The notes under the pieces are model-generated. The model had not been told where the DNA came from. It saw only the letters and a list, made by a program, of their open reading frames with translations, and did not search any database. Position numbers and translations under genes: made by a program. A stretch of DNA of 64,000 bases from Henricia sp. BOLD:AAB3569 (Eukaryota > Echinodermata > Asteroidea > Spinulosida > Echinasteridae). Of the stretch, positions 22,626-34,084 are shown one piece after another (the stretch's first letter is position 1; every line of letters begins with the position of its first letter). Where the stretch lies: positions 496,001 through 560,000 of the forward strand of contig JBBELK010000111.1 in the NCBI GenBank assembly GCA_037783545.1, in the 5' to 3' direction.

Positions 22626-22918
22626 GGCAATAGAGATGGGGATTTATAGTAATTCAGAAATCAGTTTGCAGTTCTTTCAAGTAGGGGTGGGACGTTTAAC
22701 CGGTTAATTGCTTAACCGACACATTTAAAAAGAAGTTTTGCCGAACGTTTAAACGAAACCCGATTTTAAAGAATTTACAACGGTTTTTAGAGGGTTATTT
22801 GTATTAATAATGAAACTGAAATTATTAATTACTATGGGGTCATAGTAACATTTTGATCAGATAAGGGTTCAGTGGTTATTTTGGGGGCCGAGGGGTATTG
22901 TGTACATTGCACATTCTA

Positions 22919-23169
22919 TTAGTGTACCAATACCAACACCTTATACAGGGTAAAAGAACACGCCTGTGGACACCCCCGTGTCCACGTGTTAGAAGACACG
23001 CATGATTTCACCAACATTGTTGAGTATTGTTGAGAATCAATTGACAACACCTGAATGATTTTCACATAACTTTAATGCCTCTTGTTCTAACGGTAGCCCA
23101 TATAGACCATGACAAAAACATTATGTTCTCTTGTTCCTCTAATTCTTTTGAGTAGTGTATATGGCATAT
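22919..23169. other. Spacer between right arm and transposase-like copy B
   Basis: Contains TACAGGGTAAAAG and a small CACGTGTCC-type inverted stretch. No coding signal. Confidence 0.4.
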
Positions 23170-23545
23170 GGCATTAGAACAAGCGAGGGACGACCATATG
23201 TTCTGGGATTGAGAGATTTGCACACCAAATCTGCAAAAGACACCCTGGACACCTATAAGGGGATTCTTTGGGATATTGACAAGCTGGAACTGTGTCGTTC
23301 CGAAGTTGATTGAACATTGGAACTAGTTATCGGATGAGCTGCAAACTCAGCTTTTACGCATGAACAACTTTTTCTGTGGCCTACATGGTCTAGTTCATTT
23401 GGCAGAGACATCAAATATGGCATTGAAGGAGGTCGAAAAAGCACATTTTGCAGACCACGTTCCCATTTACGATGCAAGATTTTGTAGGTCTGGTGAATCT
23501 GCTGTGTGCAGGTTAATACGGACTGCGTGCCAGGCATTTGCCTAA
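23170..23545 (+). pseudogene. Transposase-like gene copy B, part 1
   Basis: 23170-23313 reads TSEGRPYVLGLRDLHTKSAK then DTLDTYKGILWDIDKLE. From about 23330 another frame reads MNNFFCGLHGLVHLAETS and ESAVCRLIRTACQAF. These are the GLRD..TKSA..TLD and MNNFFCGLH blocks of the same uncharacterised family as copy A at 3722-5220. The gap between the two blocks is shorter than I would expect, so a deletion is likely. The frame is then interrupted by the LINE. Confidence 0.65.
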
Positions 23546-23683
23546 GGTTGAATGAATGGTTGAATGGTTTATTCATCTCTTCGACCCCACAAAAGAGGGT
23601 ATGAGAGCCAATAAATTACAGTCAGATAAGAAACATAAACTAATTAAAAGTGAGTTACAGGCATTATACAAATAAACAGTTAA

Positions 23684-26600
23684 TTAATTGAATTTTGACA
23701 TAATCATCTTAATAAATTTAGCTAAGTTACATAGTTGATTTGAGCTGCGTACATTGAACAAAAGTCCCAGTTTGTCAGGATTTGGTCTAGTCCAATAAAA
23801 TCTCTTGATAAGGGTGGATCTTTCGTGAGTGAGAGACGGACAAACAAGAACATAATGAAATTCATCACAGTTAACGTGGCTATTACACAGTGGGCAAATG
23901 TTGACTACTGAAGAATTAGGTACATAACGAGTCTCAGTATACGGGAGATGATGGTTGCCAGTTCGAAATCGGGCAAGCACTGATTTACAAGAGTTATTTA
24001 GTTTGATAAGATAATTTTTAAGGCATTTATCAGTTTTAATAATTCTATAAAACGAGCAAAGTCTGTTACTTGATAAATCACTTTCCCATTTCTTGTTTGC
24101 AACATCCTTTAGCCTACGCTCTAAGCATTTAGAAAGTCTACTTTTATGACTCGCATTGATATTAGTACTATTCCATAACATAGAGTACCCAGTATCATCT
24201 AATAACGTTTTCATACAATCAATCCATTTAGAGCGCACAATATTATGATCGTATAAAGTTCGCATGAGACGATACATGACATTTGAAAGATGATTTGGAT
24301 TAGTAACAATATGTAGCCAAAAGTTAAACATTCGAAGTTGTACAGTGTATTTGAGTTCTAATCTACCTAATTCACCATAAGCAATACAATTAGCTGTACG
24401 ATAATTTACTCTTAGTAAATTTTTCAAAAACTTCTTATAAAAACTCTCAATCTGGGCAATGTTTGAGAAACCCCAAATTTCACAGCCATACAAAAGTACT
24501 GGAGTAACTACCTGATCAAAGAGTTGGCACTGAATATCAATAGGAAGGTCAAGTTTAGTAGCTTTAGTCTTGAGACTAAATAAGGCTCTTCGAGCTTGTT
24601 CGACTTGCTTATTAATAGCCTTGTTAAATAAACCGTTGTAGTTCAACTTAACTCCTAAATAATTGTAGTCTTGAACAACAGACAGTTTCTCTTCTCCAAA
24701 TAAAAAATATGGAAATGACCTTACTTTTCCTCTAGCAAAAATAACAATTTTAGATTTACTAGAATTAACAGTTAAGTGCCACAATTTACAATAATCAAAA
24801 ACAGCATTAAGAGCATTTTGCAGTTCGCTAGCCGATTCCGCAAGTACTACGTCATCAGCATATAATAGAGTATAAAGTTTCAAAAATACTTCAACGTCAT
24901 CATCACTTAAGAAATCTCTAACATCAGCTGCTACAGTAGAAAGCCCGTTGAATTTCTTACTTATGAAACGCTCAAAATCATTCAAATAAATACTAAATAA
25001 TAGGGGGGAGAGATTTTCACCCTGTCTTACACCCAGTTTACATGGAAATCCTAAAGACACTTTATTATTAACTTTCACACAAGACTTAGCTTGAGCATAC
25101 ATGTTATAAACTACTGTAATAACCTTACCATTAATCCCACAGGAAATAAGCTTTGACCACAGTGAAGGTCGATGCACCAGGTCAAATGCCTTTTTGTAAT
25201 CAATGAAAGCACGTACAATACATCCTGCTGTGTCGGCTTAGATAAATTTAAATAAGGGAGTTTAATACAAACAAGTGGTCTAGGGTACTTAATCCCTCTC
25301 GAAAGCCAGCCTGTTCGTCCCCAATAATACCACATCCTTCAATAAACATAGTCAGTCTTTCATTTAGAATACAAGTGAAGAGTTTCCCGAAACAGCTTAA
25401 AAGAGTAATGCCCCTGTAGTTATCAGGGTCAGCACTGGAACCTTTATTTTTATAAATTGGTTTTATGATGCCTGTACACCATTCGCTTGGTACAACTCCA
25501 GATTCCAGTACTACATTAAATAACTTAACAATTGCGAAAATAATACTCTCAGGGCATTTTTTTAGGTGTTCATTAATAATCCCATCAATTCCTGGAGCCT
25601 TATTATTCTTAAGTTTACGGATAGCTGTACAAACTTCATCTACTGTAAAAGGCTCGTTAATGAATTCGTTATTAGAATGCTTGATATCCCTAGGATCAAA
25701 ATTAGTGTCATCCAAATTAGTATTAGCGCTTAGCTGCTTAAAATGATCATTGAAGGTAGCTAGTGATATGTCAATAGAGTTAGTTTTAGTATTAGTATTA
25801 GATGCCTCGTTAAGAATATCCCAATACTCTTTAGGGTTATTGCTTTTAAGATTTCTTAAACGCTTATGAAATTGTTTTGAGTACTTAAATTGTTTAGATT
25901 TAATAAATTTCTTATAGGATTTAGCAAGATGTTTAATTTCAACAGTTGAATTACTCTTCTTTAGTCTATTTTTAGCATTCAAGTAATCGGTACGTTTAGA
26001 TTTACATTCTTGGTCGAACCAAGGCTTATTTACTTTATTTTTATATAGCTTACGTTTAGATTGTACTTTTTGGACTTTGGACAAGCCCAGTGATTCAGCA
26101 GGATTAAGACATAAGGTGGTAAATTGTTTAGTCAATGAGTCAACAGTTTCCTGTGTTACAGAGTTAAGACTTAAAGAATCAAGCTCAGAGTGAAGTTGGG
26201 CAATGCTGTCTTCGTTGAACTGTATCTTATAGGCAGGAGCAAGCTCACTTTTCCAGTAATGCTTATATTTAATATAATTAGGATTAGAGCAAGTATCATC
26301 AACATTATTAACTTCAGTCTGAATATCCGAAGTTAAAGGGCTTTGGTTAAAGTTAGTAAGTTTCATATGTAATTTTAAAGGACAGTGGACGTCCGATAGG
26401 CAAGGATCAAAATCACCAACACAAAAGTTGCTAACATAAGGTAACAAAGATGGAGAAGCTAAAAAGTAATCAACTACACTACAGCCTTGAGCGGTTTTAC
26501 ATGTAAACTCACCGACTAATTTGTCTAACCCAAATCTACCGTTGATAATCTTTAGATCAAAGTCTTTACACAGATCGACAAGTCTTTTGCCATGATTGTT

Positions 26601-27205
26601 TACAGTAGAATCCTTATTGAATCTGTCTGTCGTTAAACCAATACTATGAAAGTTATCCTTATTGCTAATAGTTGCACTGTGAAGTGCATCAAGAAGAATA
26701 TCGTCAGTAGATAGAAAATCATCTAAAAGACCTGTCCGGGCATTGAAGTCACCGGCAAGAATAAAAGGGCAATCAAATTTGGCAGTAAGGTAAACAATGT
26801 CGTGCGAAATTACATCAAACAGGTTTGTGTCATAATGAATGGAACCTTCATGGGGCATATAAACTATGCCAATAATAAATTTAATACCATAATTGACATT
26901 GTTTACTAAAAGCCAGAGCACATTTTCAGAGCAAACATCATCAATAATACAAACATGTTGGAAAATATCCTTATGTACAAGACAGCATATACCATGAACT
27001 CCAGGATATTTGTGGCCAACACCCTTTTTACGCATAAGAAGCGGTGAATAATTACAAAAAAGGTCGGCGTCAATATCATCAAGTTTGGTTTCAGTGAGGC
27101 AAATTAAATCAAATTCTTTAATAAAGCTTTCTAAAATACCGTATTTTGACTTACTACGCAAACCACAAACATTGAGGCTAGCTAACTTAAAATAAAAAGA
27201 TTTAG
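23684..27205 (-). pseudogene. LINE ORF2: AP endonuclease and reverse transcriptase, disabled
   Basis: The frame reads SLNVCGLRSKSKYGI near 27190, then the endonuclease motifs LICLTETKLDD and FILAGDFNART and SVVDYFLASPSLL. Reverse transcriptase motifs follow: LKNNKAPGIDGI, YRGITLLSCFGKLF, DEQAGFREG, KKAFDLVHRPSLW, GVRQGENLSPLLF, and the catalytic YADD at about 24855. The C-terminus has a cysteine motif, CPLCNSHVNCDEFHYVLVC. An in-frame TAA near 25247 and a frameshift near 25210 separate the two halves, so this copy cannot make full ORF2. The clade lies in the broad CR1/Jockey-type group; I cannot place it more precisely. Confidence 0.9.
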
Positions 27206-27266
27206 AAGAGTTGCCTACTACGTGGCTCGGGTTCGATTTAACATCATGGTTGGGGTCGGGCCTGTC

Positions 27267-27979
27267 CTATGGTTTGAGGTTGAATAGACCGCACTCCCTC
27301 ATCCTGGATTCGGACCAACCGAGGTGGAAGAGGTCATCGGGGGAGTCAATCAGCTTCTTCTTTTCACGACCATTTTCATTGACCAAACAGTTAATGCGGC
27401 CATCGAAGGTCCACACTTTCTTGATTTGGGGATCACGTTTGAGTTCACCGATAAGTCGGCTCCGGAATCTTGTGATTTAACAATGATGGGCCTTGGCTTG
27501 GAGGCTGCAGATTGCTGATTGGGCATGGCACGGTCGGGTCGGATGGATGAAATGCGGTGGCTGACACTAATGTCTTCCTTACGGATTAGGACATTCATGT
27601 CAGCCGCGAGGTCAACGATGAGCTGGTTGGTATCTTCGTCAGGAGACTCCGGAATACCGAAAACACGGACGTTGTCCCTCCGTCAGTACTGCTCGAGGCG
27701 GTCGAGGTCGTATCGCTGATTAAGAATTTCAGAGGACACGTCCCCCTTTCCGCCTGATGCACTTGAACTACCGCTAGCATCACGGCAACGGGTCAGTTCA
27801 GCTAGGATCTGAGACGTTGAGGCTTGGATAGCAGCAGTTACAGCAGAGATTATCAGGGGTTGGATAGCTGCAATAACCTGGCTAACTAACTCACTCACCC
27901 CCTGTCCAGCTGCAAGCCCACCGGTGGTAGTGCTAAGCATGGTTGCCATGGTTGCCATGGAAGGTTCATGTGTTGCCAT
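27267..27979 (-). pseudogene. LINE ORF1 protein, frameshifted
   Basis: Starts MATHEPSMATMATMLS, then a helix-like region ending RYDLDRLEQY. After a frame change it reads DNVRVFGIPESPDEDTNQL, an RRM-type ORF1p motif, and MNVLIRKEDISVSHRI. Another frame change brings VWTFDGRINCLVNENGREKK and DSPDDLFHLGWSES before the TAG at 27267-27269. RRM plus a C-terminal domain is the layout of L1-like ORF1 nucleic-acid chaperones. At least two frameshifts disable it. Confidence 0.75.
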
Positions 27980-27985
27980 TCCTGC

Positions 27986-28317
27986 AAACAAATGGCTTTC
28001 GTAGCTTACCCTTTACTCCATACCATGGAAGTCGTTTTAATATTCTCTTTCATAATGCGGGTGTAGTGTACTGGCTGAGAAAGGAAATGCTTGACTTCTT
28101 AAACAGTGACAAAACAAACATGTGGGTGAAGCATGATCTACAGCTCCCTTTCCTCATTGCAGGTTGTAAAGCTCTGGGGTTAATTTGTAAGCACATCACT
28201 ACTCCCCTGTGGGTACTAATTAAAGACAAAACTTTCAATGTGCTAGACATGAGTTGCATGTACCTTCAAGATGCAGCGTACAATCAAGATGCATTCTTAA
28301 GAGGCGAGCTCTGCCTT
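27986..28317 (+). pseudogene. Transposase-like gene copy B, part 2
   Basis: Reads FRSLPFTPYHGSRFNILFHN, then GVVYWLRKEMLDFLN and LIAGCKALGLICKHITTPLW. It aligns with copy A (GNRFHVYFLNGG then CRALGLVVKYLTG). The frame stops at 28318 before any ERVFG block, so the C-terminus is missing or in another exon. Confidence 0.7.
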
Positions 28318-28319
28318 TA

Positions 28320-29040
28320 GGCTAATGAAACTCGATGTTATGTTTCCCGTAACATTTTTGTCAAGCCCAAATGAGGCAACTATTTCATTATTCATTATTC
28401 ATTATTTTTCAGCATTTCATTATTTGCAAAGTAACGGCTTTTTAGCGCGCTCTATACCCTCTGATAGTGTGTTAAAACACAACCCTGATCAATTTAGACA
28501 CAAATTTGTATTTATTAAAATATTCTTCACCATTTCCCAGGTATTTATGATTTATTTAAGGATCACGATATATTTAAATAACAAAACACATTTATAACAG
28601 TCCACACATTTCAAAAGGGAATTGCAAACCAATTCGAGCGCTGATTTTAAAAATCCAACCAAAATGGCAGGAGAAAAAAATTAAAAACTTGATATTTTTG
28701 GGAAAATACAAAATAATGAATTGTTTAAACATGCACTGCCACTTTTTGCACTTTGATATGTTTCAACAGTTGTTGCACTTCTTTGTTTGACAAAATCATA
28801 TTTTTCTTTTTATGCAAGTTAAGTTTTTGTTTTGTTCTGTTTTTTTGTTTTCTGTTTTTTTTTTTTTTCAGTTTCTAAAACACAAGGTTTGTAATTTTTC
28901 AGCATACACAATCATGTTTTATAGTCATCGTTTTTACCTCATGCATGCACTTTGAGATCAATATTCAATCCGTTGAAATTGGTATACATTTATTTGTAAT
29001 AATCTGAAATATTAATATATAATCTTCAAAACAATGTACA
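28320..29040. other. A/T-rich spacer, no gene seen
   Basis: Homopolymer-rich sequence (T-runs at 28800-28870). Might be an intron of the region's decayed gene. Confidence 0.4.
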
Positions 29041-29130
29041 GTATGAAAGTGACGATCCGGAAATTTACACTTTTCACCTTGATGAGGACATAGCCAGTGG
29101 GGACTTGAATCTCCTGGATAACAAATAATA
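29041..29130 (+). other. Possible short terminal exon
   Basis: After TGTACAG the frame reads YESDDPEIYTFHLDEDI, then ASGDLNLLDNK and a stop. The ESDDPE(E/I)Y word resembles the NPEEYL block at 10132-10554 and may be a related exon. Very short, so uncertain. Confidence 0.3.
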
Positions 29131-29234
29131 GTAAGTGTCAAATTTCATTACCACTGCACTGTCTTTGTTATATACCTTGTAATGTTTTCTGCATTTAATT
29201 GATGCTGTTTCTACCGGAGATTACACAAGGAGTT

Positions 29235-29595
29235 TAATATGTAATGCTGGGCAGCATTTCCCAAAAACCGGCAGTCGAACAGTTTGCACTTTGGTTATTT
29301 TTAGAACAGTATTACTTTTTAACGGAACCTCATATCAAATTAATTATTTTTCCATTGTTTTTCTTTCATCACAAGCTTTCATTTGATGTATGACTTGACC
29401 CATTTTCTAAAACAAATAAAAAATATGTAATGCCGGGCAACATTTTTTAAAAACAGGAAGAACAGTTCGCATTTTGGTCATTTTTAAAGTAGTATAACTG
29501 TTTAACGGAACCTCATATCAAATTAATAATTTTTCCATTGTTTTTCTTTCATCACAAGCTTTCATTTGATGTTTGACTTGACCAATTCTGAAAAA
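29235..29595. repeat. Two-copy tandem duplication, unit about 185 bp
   Basis: The unit from ATGTAATGC to ATGACTTGACC occurs twice (29240-29402 and 29426-29583), sharing TTAACGGAACCTCATATCAA and TTCATCACAAGCTTTCATTT. Confidence 0.8.
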
Positions 29596-29725
29596 AATAG
29601 GGTGTTATACCTACCCTAAGGAGTCGTGCCCATGCGTGGCAAAGAGTACTATCACATTGTAGCCTGCATGTGGCAAACGTACCGTAAATTTGGGGCAACT
29701 AAAACGCAACAAAAGACAGCGAAAA

Positions 29726-30830
29726 ATGTCTGGTCGCAAGATGCCCAGAGCAGAGGACGTAGAGTTCAATGTCATACCAGCTACAGATGCAATATTGGCT
29801 GAAGCCCAGTAAACTGATCCACTTGGGATTATGGATGAGTACGACTCTGATGACAGTATGCCAATAGGTCCTACAATTTCTCCTGTCTCACTGCCGCCGT
29901 CAATCCGGATTCTTTCCATCATCACTCGAAAGCCCTCCTCGCCCAGCCATGATGTCAACTCCCAAACATACCAACGATTCTTCGTCAGAGGAAGAACCTG
30001 GTTTTCCCTCATCATCTGAAAAACAATGGAACAACATAGAGTTTGACCTTAGGAGTTTGGACAGAGGCGCCGAAGTTGTGAAAGTTGTAGGTGGTGTTCC
30101 AGTTAATAAATCTGATTTAGCATCGTTGGTACCAGGGGAATGGCTCACAGGAAATGTCATCCTTGCTTTCCTTGAAGCACGGAAAGCAGAAACTGCTCGT
30201 GATGACAACTCCATTGAAATCTTGGTGTTTGATCCACATGTGTTTTCAGCGTGGGAAAGGGGCGATATGACCTACATTCAGCGATTGGCTGTGCGGAATT
30301 TGGTGTTCCAAAATGATGTGCGGTTGTGCCCAATTCTTATCGACAGCAATCACTGGATCATTATTATTCTGATACGCAAGTTGAAGAAGTTATTTGTTGT
30401 TGACTCGCTGCACGGGCTCAATGTATCAACAGTGAAAGCCTGTGTTGACATGTACGAGGCTTTGTTTGAAGCTGTGTTTGGCTGCAGAAACTCTATGGGT
30501 GGCTGTACATTTTATTCGACCACGGACGTACCACTCACTACAAGCTAACAGTTTTTGTGTCGGCTTGTGGAAATGCAGTTATAACTGGCCAAAAACGGCA
30601 ATTACGATAGGTCCGATATGCCTCAAATAAGGAAGTGGGTTGCCAGCACAATTTCCAACCAGCCTACCTGTGCACTACAGTACACTAGGCGCTCTGATCG
30701 AAGAATCTGCAAAGGTATCAAGCCTGTTGTCAAGAAGGAAGAAAGGACAAGTGAAAGACTGCGTCTTTTGTTGACGTCGCCAAGTGGAAGTGCCAGTACC
30801 ATGGCCTTCTTGTCACAAGTCAATAGAGAT
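29726..30830 (+). pseudogene. Ulp1/SENP-like cysteine protease gene, broken
   Basis: ATG at 29726 opens MSGRKMPRAEDVEF with an in-frame TAA near 29810, then resumes in the same frame (MDEYDSDDSM). A shifted frame from 29949 (199 residues) has an acidic N-terminus and a C48 peptidase-like core: GEWLTGNVI (Trp 64), LCPILIDSNHW (His 135) and LFVVDSLHG (Asp 152). The Cys region follows in yet another frame near 30545-30600 (QANSFCVGLW), and a last helix MPQIRKWVASTIS reads from 30618. The usual DCG around the catalytic cysteine is not intact. Ulp1-like genes are frequent cargo of large DNA transposons, and a transposase-like gene lies just upstream. Confidence 0.65.
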
Positions 30831-30892
30831 TGAGTGCAAGCAACATGGTATCGGTGTTACTGTTGCAACCAAAGAAGGAATCCGCCGAAAGC

Positions 30893-31140
30893 GGGGGGGG
30901 GGGTTGTTGACATTGCGTACACCATGCGTACAGGGGGAAGGGGGGGGGGGGGGGGGGTCCAAGCCAATGCGTATGTACGCAAACCGAAAATGTCTTTTTA
31001 GTAAATCGGGAAAGGATGGACAAGTTGACCATGGCTTCAGACCTTATGTACGAAATATATTAGATAGGCCACACATTTTTCTCACACATCTCACATTTTT
31101 CTCACTCCTCAAATTAGGTTTTCCTATTAAATCCCCAGTT
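30893..31140. repeat. G-run and GCGTACACC / GCGTACAGGGG repeat
   Basis: Two G-runs (30893-30903 and 30939-30958) border GCGTACACCATGCGTACAGG. A related block is at 31556-31690. Long G-runs are error-prone in assembly. Confidence 0.5.
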
Positions 31141-31273
31141 GAATGATATGCTTGATGTGTCATTTTAAGTAAACAAAAGAAATCTATACATTTTGTCATT
31201 TATTTCAGACTTAGGTGGCGACACACGAATCGTACTACACGTAGTAGTATATAGCACTATACATGTAGTACTG

Positions 31274-31518
31274 GGGTCTTTCTATAAATTAGGGGTCCAA
31301 TGTTGGTGTCCCCCGTTACATTTTACATCTTGTTTTTGTAAATTCAGGACACATTCTTTGAATACTTTCTATCTCAAAGAGTGAGTACATAAAGTACAAT
31401 TCATACAAAATGGTTTAAAAGCCATTTTAATGATATTTGTACGAAAAATAACACATATCAGGTGTAACGGGGGACACCAAATGTCACACTTGTGGACCCC
31501 TAATTTATAGAAAGACCC
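31274..31518. mobile_element. MITE with 4-bp target duplication, copy 1 (245 bp)
   Basis: Ends GGGTCTTTCTATAAATTAGG and its exact reverse complement, flanked by ACTG on both sides (31270-31273, 31519-31522). Related copies are at 51788-52178 and 57626-57869, both flanked by ATTA. Confidence 0.85.
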
Positions 31519-31555
31519 ACTGAACCATTTTTACCAATGCTGAGGTATATATGGA

Positions 31556-31690
31556 ATGCGTATGCGTACAGGGGGAGAGGGGGGGGGGGGGGGGGGTTGG
31601 AGCCACTGCGTACGCCATGCGTACAGGGGGGAGGGAGGGTCTAAAAAGTCGGCATTTCATGCGTACGTACTTTATGGACGACCCCTTAAT
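31556..31690. repeat. G-run repeat related to 30893-31140 and 58720-59137
   Basis: Contains GCGTACAGGGGGGAGGGAGG and GGTCTAAAAAGTCGGCATTT. The latter word recurs as GGTCTAAAAAGTTGGCATTT in the 58.7-59.1 kb duplication. Confidence 0.5.
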
Positions 31691-31691
31691 A

Positions 31692-31860
31692 TGGGCCGTT
31701 AGACTGGTTCCCGTCCACATATTTACATTATGAGGACCAGAAAAGGGTGCTTTATCTTTATCTGTGATTAGTCATCTTTGCGCGTGCACATTGTGTGCTT
31801 TATATGCTTTATATTAAAAAATTGACGAAGCTCTTGGTTTTAGACAAGATAACCATTCAC
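31692..31860 (+). mobile_element. Partial copy of the GTAGACTGG hAT-like family
   Basis: Starts TTAGACTGGTTCCCGTCCAC and continues with the TTTGCGCGTGCACATTGTG stretch found in the complete copies at 37273-37623 and 42404-42753. The right end is lost. Confidence 0.65.
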
Positions 31861-32983
31861 GCGCGCGTGCAGCGCCCTCTGTTGTCGCGCTTACGCACAG
31901 ACTGCTCACCGCGTCATTTTGTGCATTACTTTATGCAGTAATTTTTTCATTTATTTATCTCAGAAATGCAACATTTGCGACAGAAGTGCAAGTGGGAAGT
32001 ATATCTTAGAATTTTATGATCTGCTGATTCAAGGAGGTAATTTCCTTTAAATCTTTGTTCAATGTATACGAAAAAAATACGCAGCTCTATGCCTTTGTTA
32101 TGGAGCTGCGTATTCCGCGTCACAATTTTGGTGCACGCGCATTGCTGACGAGCCATTGCCTTTTATTAACCATCAATAGACAATAACTAATTGAATAACT
32201 GAATGAATGCAAAGGTAGGCCTCATGGTTAAAATGTCTAAAAACAACATTTGGAGGGGGACAAATAAGAAGATTCTGAGATTCTTCTGAGTAACATGAGT
32301 ATGTCCCATAGGCAGATGTTGGTAAAACTCGGAACGGTGGAACGGTGTGTGGAACAGAACGGTGTACCGTGTAACGGAACTGTGGAACATTGTGTAGGGG
32401 TTTCCCCTTCGGCGTACCGCTTCGACTTGCTGGAGCAGAGTTGAGAACGACGGCTGGCTCTAGCGCTACTGCATGGTGACGGGTGACAATCCTTGCTTAC
32501 TTGTTGCCGTGCAACTGGCCTGGGCCCATGCTGTCGACCAACTCAGTGTAATAAAGCCAAATCCGAACCCAGTAATACTCTGCAGTACCAGTTTATTACT
32601 AAACCGCCGTTCCGCATTTTACCAACATCCGGCATGGATGCATGTTTCATGAAAGGTTTAGCCTAGTGCAGAGGGCTTTATGTTATATTTAGGGCTCTGA
32701 CCAATTCAGTCTTGACAATTAAGTCTGTCTGGCAACATCAACTACGATATTTTTCTTTACCCAGACGTAAATGCACTGTTTTGTTAAAAAATTGTAAATG
32801 ATTGCCTGTGATGACATATGATTTTAAACTTTGTTTTACAGGTGCTGGCAAGCTTCATCAAAGAGAGGGAAAAGCTCAACCATCTTCAAGCTGAGTTGCT
32901 GATTGTAGATGACCTTCTATTTCAATGATGTACATTTAATGGACCACGCCTACATTTAAGGCTTAGCATCATCGATATTTAAT
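31861..32983. other. No gene seen
   Basis: Contains a short run of GGAACGGTG variants near 32330-32390. No other structure found. Confidence 0.4.
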
Positions 32984-33225
32984 CACTGGATGCAGCAACG
33001 ACTACTAAATTTGAAGCTGCCGTCTACCATTGTACTCCCCAAATACAATGCCTTGCCTAGACTGGTCATACTGTCTTCACTAGTCTACATGTGTTAAGTG
33101 GAATGCAAGCGATCGCATGGACTGAGGAGCAGTCTAGGCAAAGCATTGTTTGGGGATTACAATGGCGGCCGTCGCATGGCTTAAATCCTCGTATAGCCAA
33201 CTGCTATTGCATACTTCATCCAGTG
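32984..33225. mobile_element. Palindromic MITE, CACTGGATG family, copy 1 (242 bp)
   Basis: Ends CACTGGATGCAG and CTTCATCCAGTG. Inner inverted blocks are ACAATGCCTTGCCTAGACTG and CAGTCTAGGCAAAGCATTGT. A reversed relative is at about 44850-45073. Confidence 0.75.
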
Positions 33226-33339
33226 ATTATATATCGATGGGTTAGCATGGTTCCTTTTATTTAGCTTTAAAACCGTTTCATCAGACCAAAATTTGCTAGT
33301 ATGCAGTATCCCGGATCCCCATCCAAATTGCTTATGAGT

Positions 33340-33945
33340 ACTTTGACTTGGGTACTGAATGTGCAATGTCACGAAAATAACAATTCCCCAAGTTTCCTCT
33401 CACCAAAACCTGGAATTTACCGTGCAAAATGCTATCACTTGCCTGAATTTTAACTTTTTTTGACTTCGGTACTAATTATCCTGTTCCGAAGGTTTTTTTT
33501 AATGTACCAAATGTGCAATATTTTGCCACACTGAGACTTGGAATTTGTCAGTATACTCTATGCAATATGCTGATACATGTACCTGCCTTATTTGAATACG
33601 TTTGACTTGAGTACTTATTGTCAAGTATTAAAGGATTTTTTTTAAATGTACCAGTGTGCAATTTGGTAGAAGTTGAAACTACTGTATTCCGGGTTTCTCC
33701 ACACCAAAACTTGGAATTTGTCAGTATACTCTATGCAATATGCTGATACCTACCTCACTTGAATATTTTTTGACTTGAGTACTTATTGTCCAGTATTAAA
33801 GGAAATTTCTTTCGATGCACCAGTGTGTAATTTGATAGAAATTGGAACTATTGCAGGTTTCGCCACACTGAAACTCGGAATTTGTGAGTATACTCTATGC
33901 AAAATGCTGATACTTGCCTAGTTTAACAATTTTGTTCGACTTAGA
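33340..33945. repeat. Tandem repeat, about four diverged units of 120-170 bp
   Basis: Recurring TTTGACTTGAGTACTTATTG, CAGTATACTCTATGCAATAT and CACACTGAAACTCGGAATTT blocks. Unit length differs by internal indels. No coding capacity. Confidence 0.8.
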
Positions 33946-34084
33946 TAGATAACACACGAGTCATGAAAATACTAAATGAGCGTATACATGTACGTATTTC
34001 CTTGCTTTTGATATGTGCGATGCACACACGCACAATGCATTCACTTTTTTTCCAACTGTAAACGTATTTTAGATTAATGAGTAG

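Larger units (their letters stand above)
21617..22918 (-). repeat. Right arm of the 1.3-kb inverted repeat pair
   Basis: Inverted match to 2458-3724, including the TTTAAACAAC array (21625-21910) and the nested MITE (22415-22625). The inner boundary CACTGTTAATAG and outer end CATTGCACATTCTA are shared with the other arm. Outside it lie TTAGTGTACC and a TACAGGGT word typical of mariner-like ends. Confidence 0.85.
23547..27985 (-). mobile_element. Nearly full-length LINE inserted into copy B
   Basis: A non-LTR retrotransposon on the minus strand with ORF1 (27979-27267), then ORF2 with endonuclease and reverse transcriptase. Its 3' end is a CATTCAACCATTCATTCAA tail at 23547-23570. It splits the transposase-like gene: the family sequence stops at 23545 and resumes at about 27986. 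No target duplication could be identified with confidence. Confidence 0.85.

Noticed and set aside
2458-22918. Polinton/Maverick interpretation of the 20-kb inverted-arm structure
   Set aside because: No protein-primed polymerase B, integrase, packaging ATPase or capsid gene is visible between the arms.
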